From Glandiceps talaboti (taxonomy: Eukaryota; Hemichordata; Enteropneusta; Spengelidae): a DNA stretch of 64,000 nt. Shown in pieces: positions 23,651-36,369 of this stretch. Under the pieces are notes generated by a model. That model was not told the origin of the DNA, ran no database searches, and saw only the letters and a program-made list of their open reading frames with translations. The position numbers were made by a program, and so were the translations under genes. Position 1 is the stretch's first letter; each line of letters opens with the position of its first letter. Where the stretch lies: the NCBI RefSeq assembly GCF_964340395.1, contig NC_135568.1:19491710-19555709 (forward strand), read 5' to 3'.

Positions 23651-24458
23651 AATAAAGGAAGAAAAAAATTAGAAATTAGAAGCGAACAATTGGGAGAAGT
23701 CAGGGAGTAGGTAAATGGCAAGGATATGGTAAATTGTCATTCCTACTTGTTACTAGTAGTGACAATGTACATGTATACATACAGTCAATTGACAGTCCCC
23801 TATTTACATAATATATACATGTATTATACTACATGTGTATTGCTGAACCTAATTTTGATATATGAAACATTTTCAGCATACTTCTAAAGGCCCCAAACCC
23901 CAATGGCAGCATCTGGTATAAAATAGATGGATATTGTAATCTCAACAGTGTCATGTGCTATTCAAAATGATAAAGCATTTGTTTTGTACTTGTTTGACAG
24001 AGTTGATTTTCATGATGCAATGGTGGTTACTGCTTTTTGTAACTGTTTTTGACAGAATTAAGTAGACTTGCATAATGTTTTTTCAACAACATTGCAACCA
24101 GATTCATTGAACGTTGAAGATGGAATACAAAATTGTTGGCAGCTGATTTACGACATGTAACAATATTTGTGTACAATGTCTGTAACCCATGCAGGTGGTT
24201 ACCATTCTTACAATTCGGATCACGACACAAAAACTTCACTGGGCATTTCTAGATTGTGAAATAAATGGCCATTTAGATTCTTATAGGTGCACAAATTATG
24301 TGGCAAAGCTTTACTCCAATTAGAGGTTCAATTGGGGTTGCACATATTGTGCAGAATAGGTTCAGCTTGAACTAAACCACTTTTTCTATATTAACCCAAA
24401 GAGGAAAATGATCAGAAGAAATAAAATGGTAAAGAATGCGAACATCAGAAATGTCATT
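23651..24458. repeat. tandem duplication with LINE piece, left copy (808 bp)
   Basis: Begins 'aataaaggaagaaaaaaatt' and ends at 'cagaaatgtcatt'. The right copy starts at once at 24459. Relative to the right copy it has lost about 300 bp inside the LINE part (join near 24084). Confidence 0.9.
24027..24450 (-). pseudogene. LINE fragment (linker/RT region), partial copy
   Basis: Minus-strand text such as DPNCKNGNHLHGLQTLYTNI matches the linker of the LINE at 16.0-16.3 kb. It belongs to the left copy of the duplication and is internally deleted. Confidence 0.82.
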
Positions 24459-25581
24459 AATAAAGGAAGAAAATAATTAGAAATTAGAAGCGAACAATTG
24501 GGAGAAGTCAGGGAATAGGTAAATGGCAAGGATATGGTAAATTGTCATTCCTACTTGTTACTAGTAGTGACAATGTACATGTATACGTACAGTCAATTGA
24601 CAGTCCCCTATTTACATAATTTATACATGTATTATACTACATTTGTATTGCTGAATTTAATTTTCATATATGAAACATTTTCAGCATACTTCTAAAGATC
24701 CCAAACCCCAATGGCAGCATCTGGTATAAAATACACGGATATTGTAATCTCAACAGTGTCATGTGACATCATTTGTTTATATTCAAAATGATAAAGCATT
24801 TGTTTTGTATTTGTTTGACAGAGTTGATTTTCATGATGCAATGGTGGTTACTGCTTTTTGTAACTGTTTTTGACAGAATTAAGTAGACTCGCATAATGTT
24901 TTTTCCACATGGTAGCAATATTACCATAACCACTACTACCATCCACACTGGTTGGGAGAGTGGAATGGCAACCCATCGTAATATGCACTGAATTCCAAAA
25001 CTTACATATCAGCCCTAGTTTTACCCTCATCTCTTTTACATGATCTTAGGGCATATTTAGAATTAGCATTGGTTTTCCACATAAGATCAAGCAATTGGCC
25101 TGGTTTAGGTCTGCCAATTACCAACTATATTTTGAAAGCACTCCTTGCAGCGTTGTGAAAGTTATGCATATGCGCATGTTCATTCCATTCGGGAACAACA
25201 TTGAAACCAGATTCATTGAACATTGAGGATGGAATACAAAATAGTTGGCAGCTGATTTACAACATGTAACAATATTTGTGTACAATGTCTGTAACCCCGC
25301 ATGCCATTGGTTACCATTCTTACAATTGGGATCATGATCGACACACAAAAACTTCACTGGGCATTTCTAGGTTGTGAAATAAATGGCCAGTTAGATTCTT
25401 ATAGGTGCACAAATTATGTGGCAAAGCTTTACTCCAATTGAAGGTTCAATAGGGGTTGCACATATTGTGCAGAATGGGTTCAGCTTGAACTAAACCACTT
25501 TTTCCATATTAAAATGCAAACATAGCAAAATGATCAGAAGAAATAAAATGGTAAAGAATGCGAACGTCAGAAATGTCATTG
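24459..25581. repeat. tandem duplication with LINE piece, right copy
   Basis: Starts 'aataaaggaagaaaataatt'; it matches the left copy through 'gaaatgtcatt' (about 25569-25581), after which the LINE continues uninterrupted. The left copy therefore arose by duplication of this longer one, followed by an internal loss. Confidence 0.9.
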
Positions 25582-25966
25582 TGTACTGCACGGGTACTTA
25601 CAATATGGTCTAACCAACATGTACAATTACCATGTGCTTCACTGATGTAAGTGAAATTATTAACACCCTTGTCAACCTTTTCGACATCAGAAATATGCAA
25701 ATTATTTTCATGACAAAAGATGTCAAGCTCATTGCCGGATAATGTATCCAAGTAATAATAACAGCATTAGCAGTTTCTACATCATCAACGATGTTTAGGT
25801 TTTTGCTAGACAATAATTGTCATTTGAACAAGTTGGAAGATAAATACATATAATAAACAGTTTTACTGAAGACTTGATGATTTCTACACTGAAGAGCCTA
25901 GTGTCAACTCGATACTTTATAGTGACATTGTGTCCCAATGACTTACACCACAACATATTGTGTCTT
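24848..25966 (-). pseudogene. LINE fragment: endonuclease to linker, second locus
   Basis: Minus strand: WCKSLGHNVTIKYRVDTRLF (~25930), then LPTCSNDNY, the GDFN-equivalent region damaged to VIITWIHYP (~25760), NCTCWLDHIV (~25610), SDHFA (~25525), linker DPNCKNGNQ and KKHYASLLNSVKNSYK (~24870). It is the same family as the LINE at 13-17 kb. The upstream edge meets the 25967 module abruptly. The catalytic GDFN is lost. Confidence 0.87.
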
Positions 25967-26480
25967 TCGATACTATAAGCAAATGAAGTTCGCAGTGAGG
26001 GCTTGCCCAAACAGTCTAGCAAATGTCATTTTCAGACCGAACATTCCATTGAGATGACATTAAGTGGTGGGTTGGGCCATGTATGCATATATATACTTTA
26101 ATATATTCAATCTCTGCATGCAGGTGTTGACAAACACACATGTCATTACTATGTCTTATCGGTTTATGCTAATTATGTTTGATGAGTGTGTAGATGTTGT
26201 CATTCACACATTTCAGTTAATGCATTGGTGGTTATTTTTACAAGCCCCTCCTTAAGATGAATATGCATGAAAAATTAGCTTTTGTCCTCTGTTTGTGCTT
26301 GTTGCTAATGTGGTTCTCTGATTGGGAGTTATTTACATCCTGATGACATTTGCTAGACCTTGGATGTTCCATCCTAGAAAGTGATGTTTGGTCGTGTGTC
26401 TTTTTCTATCAGAAGAACATCCGAGGTCTAGCAGATAGACTACGGTGTACCAGTGTTCCCTCTTGACAACTTGAGCACAA
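25967..26480 (+). repeat. ~0.5 kb module with inverted ends and internal hairpin, first copy
   Basis: Paired with 30847-31362. 'gtctagcaaatgtcat' near its left side is the reverse complement of 'atgacatttgctagac' at about 26343-26358. A second arm pair (about 26350-26370 with 26403-26424) can form a ~20-bp hairpin with one mismatch. This looks like a foldback or MITE-type element. No coding. Confidence 0.7.
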
Positions 26481-26697
26481 CTTAGGATGCATTATACAGC
26501 ACACAGGTGTATGTGACCCTTAACTAATACTATTTGTGCAAGACTCTGAATGAATTCATTTTTGGAGTTGGACGCCAAGCTTTCATGCTAGATGATAAGT
26601 CCAGGGATATGTCACAGCTATGCCATTAGAAGTGGGGGAAACATGGGGGTGTGGGGTGTGGTGGGTGGGGGTGGGGGGTGGTTAGATGTATGGGTGT

Positions 26698-26701
<4 letters not shown>

Positions 26702-26770
<69 letters not shown>
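26702..26770. repeat. (GT)n microsatellite in copy II
   Basis: Nearly pure GT, preceded by a G-rich run from about 26635. Confidence 0.97.
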
Positions 26771-28509
26771 CCGACAACAGTTTATGGTATATTTATATAG
26801 TGTATACTTAGTTAGGTTCCTAAAGGGGACTATTTGAATGGGTCCTGTCCGTCATCCGTAATGTACCATTTGTCATTTCTTTCAATCCTAGGAACAAAGA
26901 TGACTTAACTCAAAAACTGTAATAAATGACACTCCATTCAAGTGTCTACCCCCCTATTATTAGATACAGCATTTCTTTTGCAACATTGACCTTGACCTTC
27001 AAGGTCAATTATTAAAATCAGAGACACGTCTTTATTTGTTGCTAATTTCTTGAAATCATGTTCACATTATAGAAGGGAAATATACACAATTATTACTTTT
27101 AAGTGTTCTTATCTTTATTAACCAAATGATGACCATATTTGGAGTATGTAACAAATCAATATAAATGCAGCATTACATGATGGGATCAAGCCATAAGCCA
27201 AGCAAATGGGGTTTCAGTTCACTTATCACTAAGTAATGTTTGTTGCCAATATTTACAAATGTGATAATGCACTCTTGCAAAACACCAAGGAGTGAATCAT
27301 ATCAGGCAAAGCTAAGCTTACTTTCATATCAGTTGTTATCAGTTTTATTAACCCATTCATTATCAGTGACATTGCTGGCTCATCAAGTTGGGTTTGTAGC
27401 ACTTGAACAGCTAATAGGGGGGAAAACCGCCATGAGTCAGACCTCACTAATAGACACATTCAAGTGTCTAACCCCATATAATCACTTGTAAGAAAGTGAC
27501 CTTTGACCTTGTCATTGGTCTAGATCAATTATCAAAATTAAGCTATGTTTTGCATATTTTGGTTCTCACATAACTTAATTGAATGGTGGTCATGTTCATG
27601 GTGAACAATGACAATTTTCTGCATAACTTAAAATTTCTAGTATCTTAAGATTCCATTCAAGTGTTTAGCTCTATATTGTTAGGTGTAAATAATCTTTTGA
27701 GACTTTGACCTTGACTTTGACATCCAGGGTCACTCATCAGAATCCAGCTATTTCCTACATATCAGAGACACTTGTTAGTATTTTATTTGTTTTCTGAATC
27801 ACTGCACCCTTGAGCAACAAACAAAACCAAAAAAATTGAAGGGCCTAAACCTTTTTTGTCAGTTTTCAAAATCAAGCTATTTGTGACACATTCTTTTGAG
27901 TCATGTTTATAAGTAATAGAAAATAGTATCCACAAGCGCTATTATTTTGGTATTCATACCACTTTCACTGAATGGCAATCATATTTGTGGTAATAAATCT
28001 TGATTAACTGGATAAACTATAAAAGTTATAGTCTCCATTGAACTGTGTACTCCTACAGAGTGAGGTGTATACTTTCTTTTCAGATATTGGCCTTTGACCT
28101 TGACATTGATCTTCAGGGTCAGTTATCACTTTACTTTCATATCTGACATCACAGATATTTAAATCACTTTACAGACAAAGGAAAAGTGTTGTATAGATAT
28201 TATAAACATAACTAAAGAAAATCAGACAGAAGTAAAGTATTGGAGTGTGTACTATGTCTTCAAGGAAGATTGTAGTTGCTTAGCTAGTTAGAGTGAGTTT
28301 GTTAGCTTGTGCAGTAATTAGTATATTTAGTTTGATAGTTAGAGAGAATGAGTTAGTGAATGAATTGTGTAGGTAATTGTATAAATTGTATAGCTCAAAA
28401 AAGTCATGCATAGAGACTCTCATGAAAATGCATATTTTCATAAGATTTGGTAAACAGTTGTAAATGCTACCATGGCTTAGAAAGGTTTAGCTTGTAGGTA
28501 GTAAATTTA

Positions 28510-29490
28510 TACAGTAGGCATAGATATGTAGTACTATACAGTAGGTATTGATATATAGCCACAGATAGGTTTAGATTGGAGGTATATGTACAGTAGGGAT
28601 TGATATATAGCCATAGATAGGTTTAGATTGGAGGTATATTATGTACAAATACAGTAGGGACTGATATATAGCCATAGATAGGTTTAGATTGGAGGTATAT
28701 GTACAAATACAGTAGGTATTGATATATAGCCATAGATAGGTTTAGATTGGAGGTATATGTACAATAGGGATTGATATATAGCCATAGATAGGTTTAGATT
28801 GGAGGTATATGTACAAATACAGTAGGTATTGATATATAGCCATAGATAGGTTTAGATTGGAGGTATATTATGTACAAATACAGTAGGGATTGATATATAG
28901 CCATAGATAGGTTTAGATTGGAGGTATATGTACAAATACAGTAGGGATTGATATATAGCCATAGATAGGTTTAGATTGGAGGTATATGTACAAATACAGT
29001 AGGGATTAATATATAGCCATGGCATAGATAGGTTTAGATTGGAGGTATATGATGTACAAATACAGTAAGGATTGATATAGCCATAGATAGGTTTAGATTG
29101 GAGGTATATGTACAAATACAGTAGGGATTGATATATAGCCATAGATAGGTTTAGATTGGAGGTATATGATGTACAAATACAGTAGGGATTGATATATAAC
29201 CATAGATAGGTTTAGATTGGAGGTATATGTACAAATACAGTAGGTATTGATATATAGTCATAGATAGGTTTAGATTGGAGGTATATGATGTACAAATACA
29301 GTAGGTATTGATATATAGCCATAGATAGGTTTAGATTGGAGGTATATGTACAAATACAGTAGGTATTGATATATAGCCATAGATAGGTTTAGATTGGAGG
29401 TATATGATGTACAAATACAGTAAGGATTGATATATAGCCATAGATAGGTTTACATGTAGATTGGAGGTATATCTACAAATACAGTAGGTA
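28510..29490. repeat. 58-bp minisatellite, copy II, about 16 units
   Basis: Same unit as copy I. 61-bp variants with an extra GAT or TAT before 'gtacaaat' are frequent here. Confidence 0.95.
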
Positions 29491-29853
29491 CTGGTATAGG
29501 TATATAGTTAGTTGATGTATAGGTATATACAAATGCATGATATGATAGCTGGGTTTATGTCAGTAGGGAATATGGTAGAGAGAGTGAATGTTTGTGTAGT
29601 TGGGGTAGGGTGTGGGGGTTTGGGTTTGGGGATGGGGGTGGGTGTTTGCTCTGCTTTTATTGGTCTAACCATGACATATTTCTGGGCTTCTCATTCAGCA
29701 TGTTAAGCTTGGCTGCACTTACTCCAAAAATGGATTCATTTGGACTCCTGTGCAAATAGTGTCAGGGTCATTACATCTGTGTGAAAGATATGCATCCTAA
29801 GTGGTTGTTGGGCTATTGATGGCTGGTCTATTTAGCCGTGTGGAGTCCATGGA

Positions 29854-30218
29854 GTCATGATGGGCAAATGGTTAGAGTGGCCAGCTTGGAATCTGGAGGT
29901 TGCAGGTTCGAGCCCCATCGATGCCATTTGTTTCTGAGTGACTAAAGTTCTTGGGCAAGATTTGAACCATGACTGTGCATTAGTCAACCCAGCTGTATAA
30001 TTGGGGACCTGGTAGGATAGAGGTTGCAATGTGAATGCTTTAATCCTATGCACTTATAAAGTCTGCAATGGATTGTATGCTCCCCAGGGAGTTAGGAAGT
30101 ACAGAGGGCTGCTGTGCTACAATAGATCCAGGAAGCCAGGTGTAATAATTGTAATGTGCTTTGAGCACTAAGACACTGGGTTGGGAAAACACTATATAAG
30201 AATGAACATTATTATTAC
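29854..30218 (+). mobile_element. tRNA-derived SINE, copy II
   Basis: Box B 'ggttcgagccc' is intact (29905-29915). Full 3' body with 'gtaatgtgctttgagcacta' and a TTATTATTA tail. Confidence 0.85.
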
Positions 30219-30846
30219 CTTTGGTGACTAATACAATATCATCCAGGGCTCAAACTTACTACCAAACCTGAAAGACTATAGAGTTTGCAATTGTATTGCC
30301 CAATATGGTTTTTACAGTACACTGGGTGTTTTTACAAAAAATCACAGGCACTGATAGGACAAATAGGCATTTGCCATTTGCATGGCAAAACGTTTGTGTG
30401 TTCAAATATCTGTTTGTCTGTATGTATGTCAATTTGTGTTTGTGTGTGGGTGTGCAAATTTTAATCATGTGACTTCATTAAATATTCAAAATGGCCACCA
30501 CTACTGTAACAATAAACTTAAAGTTTTCACAAATTCTTCATTTTGTATTAGTGAACCTAAAAAAGTCTTCATTTTTCATTGGACTTTGTTGTTCAATGTC
30601 ATAAATATGTGGAATTACTTGCAAATATGTTATAATATGTAAATATTTGGGCACAAAATGTTAGTTTTATAGATATTATATACTAGTAAATGGTAAACAG
30701 CTAATATATCTGTGTGCCATGATGCAAAAAGTGTAAATACATGTATCATATGACAAACATGCTCGAGTCCAAACTGGCCAAGTGTCTTCTGGTATAACCA
30801 TATATTTGTGGAATCAAAATGCAACATGGATCCTAAATATATGCAA

Positions 30847-31362
30847 ATTACTATAAGCGAACGAAGTTCGCAGTGAGGGATTGCCCAAACAGTCTAGCAA
30901 ATGTCATTTTCAGACTGGACATTCCATTGAGATGACATTAAGTGGTGGGTTGGGCCATGTATGCATATACTTTAATATATTCAAGCTCTGCATGCAGGTG
31001 TTGACAAACACATTTATGTCATTACTATGTCTTATCGGTTTATGGTAATTGTGTTTGATGAGTGTGTAGACGTCATTCACACATTTCAGTTAACGCATTG
31101 GTGGTTATTTTTACAAGCCCCTCCTTAAGATGAATATGCATGAAAAATAAGCTATTGTCCTCTGTTTGTGCTTGTTGCTAATGTGGTTCTCTGATTGGAG
31201 TTATTTATATCCTGATGACATTTGCACGACCTTGGATGTTCCATCCTCAATAGCGATGTTCGGTCGTGTGTCGTATTGTATCGGAAGAACATCCGAAGTC
31301 TAGCAGATAGGCTAAGGTGTACCAGTTTCCCCCTTGACAACTTGAGCACAACTTAGGATGCA
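30847..31362 (+). repeat. ~0.5 kb module with inverted ends, second copy
   Basis: Second copy of the module at 25967-26480. It starts with the short palindrome 'gcgaacgaagttcgc'; the first copy has lost it ('gcaaatgaagttcgc'). It ends at the shared 'acttaggatgcatta'. Confidence 0.7.
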
Positions 31363-31365
31363 TTA

Positions 31366-32882
31366 GGGACGACATCGAAATCAAAAGCATCGTAAATATG
31401 CATTGTAACGAGTAAAGATGAGTAGCTACTAGTAGTTACGATGTACTACGTGAAACAGGAGATAATGAGGTGTTCAAGTTCATGAATAACTGACAATAGA
31501 TAATCAGTTCACTTTTCTTTGTTTCGTCTTGAGCATAGATACGCGTATTTTATCGCGAAAACACAATAGATAGTGATTCTCACTTTCCGTGTTTCCAATG
31601 ATGACATCGTCTTCTATCGAAGTTGATCGAAGTTTGTCACAATTTTCGATTGTCAAAGAAAACCACGTACTCCAGCCAGTAATCTGCTGATGAAACTAGT
31701 ACTGTACATGTTTTTATGAGTGCAAGTTCATGGGCGATATTCATAAAAAAAAACCAATAAGATACGCACGAAATCAAATTTCAATATTCAGTAAATCTTT
31801 TCACGAACATGATGGTATGTATTCGAAATTTATTGTGATGGACGCATGGACGTAATATTGTAACAGTCCTGGGTTAACAGTAAATCTTTGAGGAAGATTA
31901 TCGTACAATTGTGTGACTCTCAAAGCATCAATCGCGGTTAGACTTTCTTTTTGTTTTTTGCATGGTCGCCAAACTAACAGTAAAACTTACAAGCTCACAC
32001 TTGGCAGCCATGGTAGGGCCAAGAAATGCTGTTGAATTTCTGGGTTGCGGAAGTGCAGTTTTGACTTTTATATCATCGAATAACGGGATTTGTTTTATAT
32101 ATTCTAAAACAACAACTAATTTTTTATGTTTCTCAGTACAGTAACATTCCTAAATGATGGGGTTGAGTTGAGAAATCGCAATGTTCGGCAACACGTGGCA
32201 TGATGCATGATGTCGGTAAATAAACATAGAGACGCAAGTGATGAACGTATTCAGTTATTTGTAGCCTGAAATTTCGTTATATAAATGACGTTTTTCCTCA
32301 AAATTTTGAAGAAACAAAACGTTTTTAGGTGACTTCTAAATCAATCAAATCAAACGATATATTAATGCGAGACAAGCTTTAGTTTTTATTTCTTTTTGTG
32401 GACAATGTTCGAATTCGATTGACGAATCCTGCGACTCGAATCTAAAACGATCAATGTGCCGTTCACCAGCCAGACAAAAATGGTCGACATGTTTGTTGAC
32501 TAGCCGAAAAGTGCATAAGGAACTTGTGAGGCAGTCCGAATAAGTAGATGTAAAATCCGAAGTTTCGAATAAAAACTCTTCTTTAAGGTATTTTTAGGCA
32601 AGACATATCTGAATATATCTGAAACACTTAGTTGACTAGCCGACTATACGAATGCCATAGAAGGCATCGAATGAATAACATTGAAAAAAGTAAGCGTAAA
32701 ACTGATTTGCAAAGGAAAGAAAATTTTTTTGTTTCGTTATTTTTTTCATGATGAAGACTACGCGTAAATGGTCGTAGTTTGTGCTCATGAATAACAGACA
32801 ATAGGTGTTACTACTAGTCTAGCTACTTGTCTTTACTCATTACAACGCGTAATTACGATGCTTTTGATTTCGATGTCGCCCC
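31366..32882. mobile_element. 1,517-bp PIF/Harbinger-type nonautonomous TIR element
   Basis: Left end GGGACGACATCGAAATCAAA and the complement of the right end GGGGCGACATCGAAATCAAA match for about 30 bp with one difference, and more loosely for another ~40 bp. TTA flanks both ends (31363-31365, 32883-32885). The paralogous sites at about 17471 and 26484 read gcaTTAtacaac or gcaTTAtacagc without the element, so the empty site is visible. A 3-bp TTA duplication with G-rich TIRs is typical of PIF/Harbinger. No transposase or Myb-like gene was found inside; the longest open frames are short and unrecognised. Insertion followed the segmental duplication. Confidence 0.88.
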
Positions 32883-33089
32883 TTATACAACACACAGGTG
32901 TATGTGACCCTTAATTGATACTATTTGTGCAAGACTCTGAATGAATTCATTTTTGGAGTTTGACGCCAAGCTTTCATGCTAGATGATAAGTCCAGGGATA
33001 TGTCACAGCTATGCCATTAGAAGTGGGGAAAACATGGGGGTGTGGGGGTGTGGTGGGTGGGGGTGGGGGGTGGTTAGATGTATGTGTGT

Positions 33090-33093
<4 letters not shown>

Positions 33094-33149
<56 letters not shown>
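33094..33149. repeat. (GT)n microsatellite in copy III
   Basis: Pure GT after a G-rich run. Confidence 0.97.
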
Positions 33150-33150
<1 letters not shown>

Positions 33151-36100
33151 CCGACAACAGTTTATGGTATATTTATATAGTGTATACTTAGTTAGGTTCC
33201 CAAAGGGGACTATTTGAATGGGTCCTGTCCGTCATCCGTAATGTACCATTTGTCATTTCTTTCAATCCTAGGAACAAAGATGACTTAACTCAAAAACTGT
33301 AATAAATGACACTCCATTCAAGTGTCTACCCCCCTATTATTAGATACAGCATTTCTTTTGCAACATTGACCTTGACCTTCAAGGTCAATTATTAAAATCA
33401 GAGACACGTCTTTTTTTGTTGCTAATTTCTTGAAATCATGTTCACATTATAGAAGGGAAATATACACAATTATTACTTTTAAGTGTTCTTATCTTTATTA
33501 ACCAAATGATGACCATATTTGGAGTAACAAATCAATGTAATATGCTACATAACTCAAACCTCAAGGAATAGACTCATTCAAGTGTTTAACCCCATATAAT
33601 CACTTGCAAACACCTTGGGTAGTTAATTCTATGACTCAAAAAAATCATGCATTATAAGTGACTCCATTCAAATATATACTCCATGTTTTCAGGATTTAAA
33701 CTCTCTTTAAAGATCTTGACCTAATAATTTCAGCCAGAGTCAATCGTGAAAATCAAGCTGTCTGATATTGCCTTGATGCTTTGTGGTATTTAGGTGTGAT
33801 CAATATTTCATACATATACTCATGTCATATATTTTGTTGCTGCTTATGTGTATCACTAAACGGCGGCTATATTTGTTGTGAACATCCACCATTTGTTCAA
33901 TAATAATTCAAGAACAACAAAAAAATAAATAAATAAAACAAAACCAATCAGATACTGTTGTCTGCATATGCAGATCACTTTAATTGAAATCTGGAAGAGA
34001 TGTTCTACAATTGAACATCATATTTCATGACCTGTACAATAATATGACAATGATAGTCATGTTAATAAAATAATTACTCTGTTCCATTGGGAGACCAAAT
34101 TTGAGGGGTTATACCCATGCTGTTTCATTACTGCTTTCCAATAAGACTTTGACCTTGACCTTTATGTTCAATGTCAATTATTAAAAAAATGTTAGAATAA
34201 TGGGTATGTACACAAATGACATACACAGGTCATTTTCAATCAAACCTGGTAAAAATGACAGCACTGGTATGGAATTCAATATATGCACAATATTTTGCTT
34301 TGTTACCTTCACAATAATGACCATTTGAGTGGCCATATTTGTCAGAGAAATAATGTTTTACTGCTAATGCTTGAAGCTTATTGGATAGAAATCTCATTTG
34401 AATGTGTACATGTACACCCATGATGAAAAATCTGTATGGGACCTTGACATTTGGCCTTTACTCAATGTTACCCAAATTGTTTGTGTGTATGTATGAATGC
34501 ATTTTGACCAAACCTGCCACAATTTTCAGATTCTATAGTACAAATACGTACACCACTTTACATGTAGCTCATCCCAATAATGACATATTTTTCAGAAAAA
34601 AAATCAGAGGAGGAATAAGGAGAAACGTTTGGAGTATGTTGGGATGAAGGCTTGTTATATACCTTATAACAAACTAACCAACCAGCTAACTTGCTAATGA
34701 AATAACTATCTAATTAACTAACTAACTAACTTCACAAGTTTTCATCTCATAGACACATTTCCAACATATATCTTTATTCGTATTCTGAATATTTAAGACA
34801 AATGATGTTACTGCCTAAGGTCATTATTGTGTAGACAATTACCAGTAGATGACAATATCAGACAGTTGTGCCTGTATGTTTTGGTCAAAACTGGTCTATT
34901 CATCATTCAAAGATAAACATAAATACTGGATATTTTGAATCTGACATACCTTTCAAGCTCAAGTTTATTGTTTCATTGAAAGTTCATCATGGATAACACA
35001 GTTTCAGACACTCAAATGATGCCACTATCTATTAAGCTTAAAAAGTCAGTAGGGAAACATGTATTTTAATGACAAATATGTCCACCCTTCAACCATTTTT
35101 GCCAAGGTTGGACAATTTGTCCTAAGTTAGGTTGGAATCAGCTATCCAGGTCAGATGTGTTCGAGCATGTTTTTAGACTTACTTATCACTAAGAAGTGTA
35201 GGAATATATATACAAATATTTACAAATTTGATAATGCACCCTTACAAAACACCAAGGAGTAAATCATATCAGGCAAAGCTAATTTATAAGCTTACTTTTA
35301 TATCAGTTGTTATCAGTTTTATTGACCCATTATCAGTAATCTGCTGGCTCACCAAGTTGGATTTGTAACACTTGAACGGCTAATAGGGGAAAATCATCAT
35401 GAGTCAGACCTCAATGAATAGACACATTCAAGGGTATAACCCCATATAATCACTTGCAAACACCTTGTAAGAAAGTGACCTTTGACCTTGACATTGAAAT
35501 TCTTGGTCAGTTATCAAAATCAAGCTATTTTTTGCATATTTGGTTCTCACATGACTTTTAATTGAATGGTAGTCATGTTCGATCGTGGTGAACAATAATA
35601 ATTTTCTGCATAACTTAAAATTTCTAGTATCTTAAGATTCCATTCAAGTGCCTAGCTCTTGTGAGGTGTAAATAATCTTTTGAGATAATGACCTTGACTT
35701 TGACATCCAGGGTTATTGAAGGACTTAAACCTTTTTCGTTAGTTTTGAAAATCAAGCTATTTGTGACACATTCTTTTGACTCATGTTTACAAGTAATAAG
35801 CGTTATTATTTTGGTATTCATACCACTTTCACCGAATGGCAATTATATTTGTGGTAATAAATCTTGATTAACTGGATAAACTATAAAAGTTATAGTCTCC
35901 ATTGAACTGTGTACTCCTTTATAGTGAGGTGTATACTTTCTTTTCAGATATTGGCCTTTGACCTTGACATTGATCTTCAGGGTCAGTTATCACTTTACTT
36001 TCAAATCTGACATCACAGATATTTAAATCACTTTACAGACAAAGGAAAAGTGTTGTATAGATATTATAAACATAACTAAAGAAAATCAGACAGAAGTAAA

Positions 36101-36369
36101 GTATTGGAGTGTGTACTATGTCTTCAAGGAAGATTGTAGTTGCTTAGCTAGTTAGAGTGAGTTTGTTAGCTTGTGGAGCGATTAGTATATTTAGTTTGAT
36201 AGAGAGAATGAGTTAGTGAGTGAATTGTGTAGGTAATTGTATAAATTGTCTAGCTCAAAAAAGTCATGCATAGAGACTCATGATAATGCATATTTACATA
36301 AGATTTGGTAAACAGTTGTAAATGCTACCACGGCTTAGAAAGTTTTAGATTGTAGGTAGTAAATGTATA

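Larger units (their letters stand above)
26440..30846 (+). repeat. segmental duplication, copy II
   Basis: Same order as copy I but lacks about 1.6 kb (the counterpart of 18180-19790); the join is near 27165-27220 and carries ~50 bp not seen elsewhere. It has the longest 58-bp array of the three. Confidence 0.92.
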
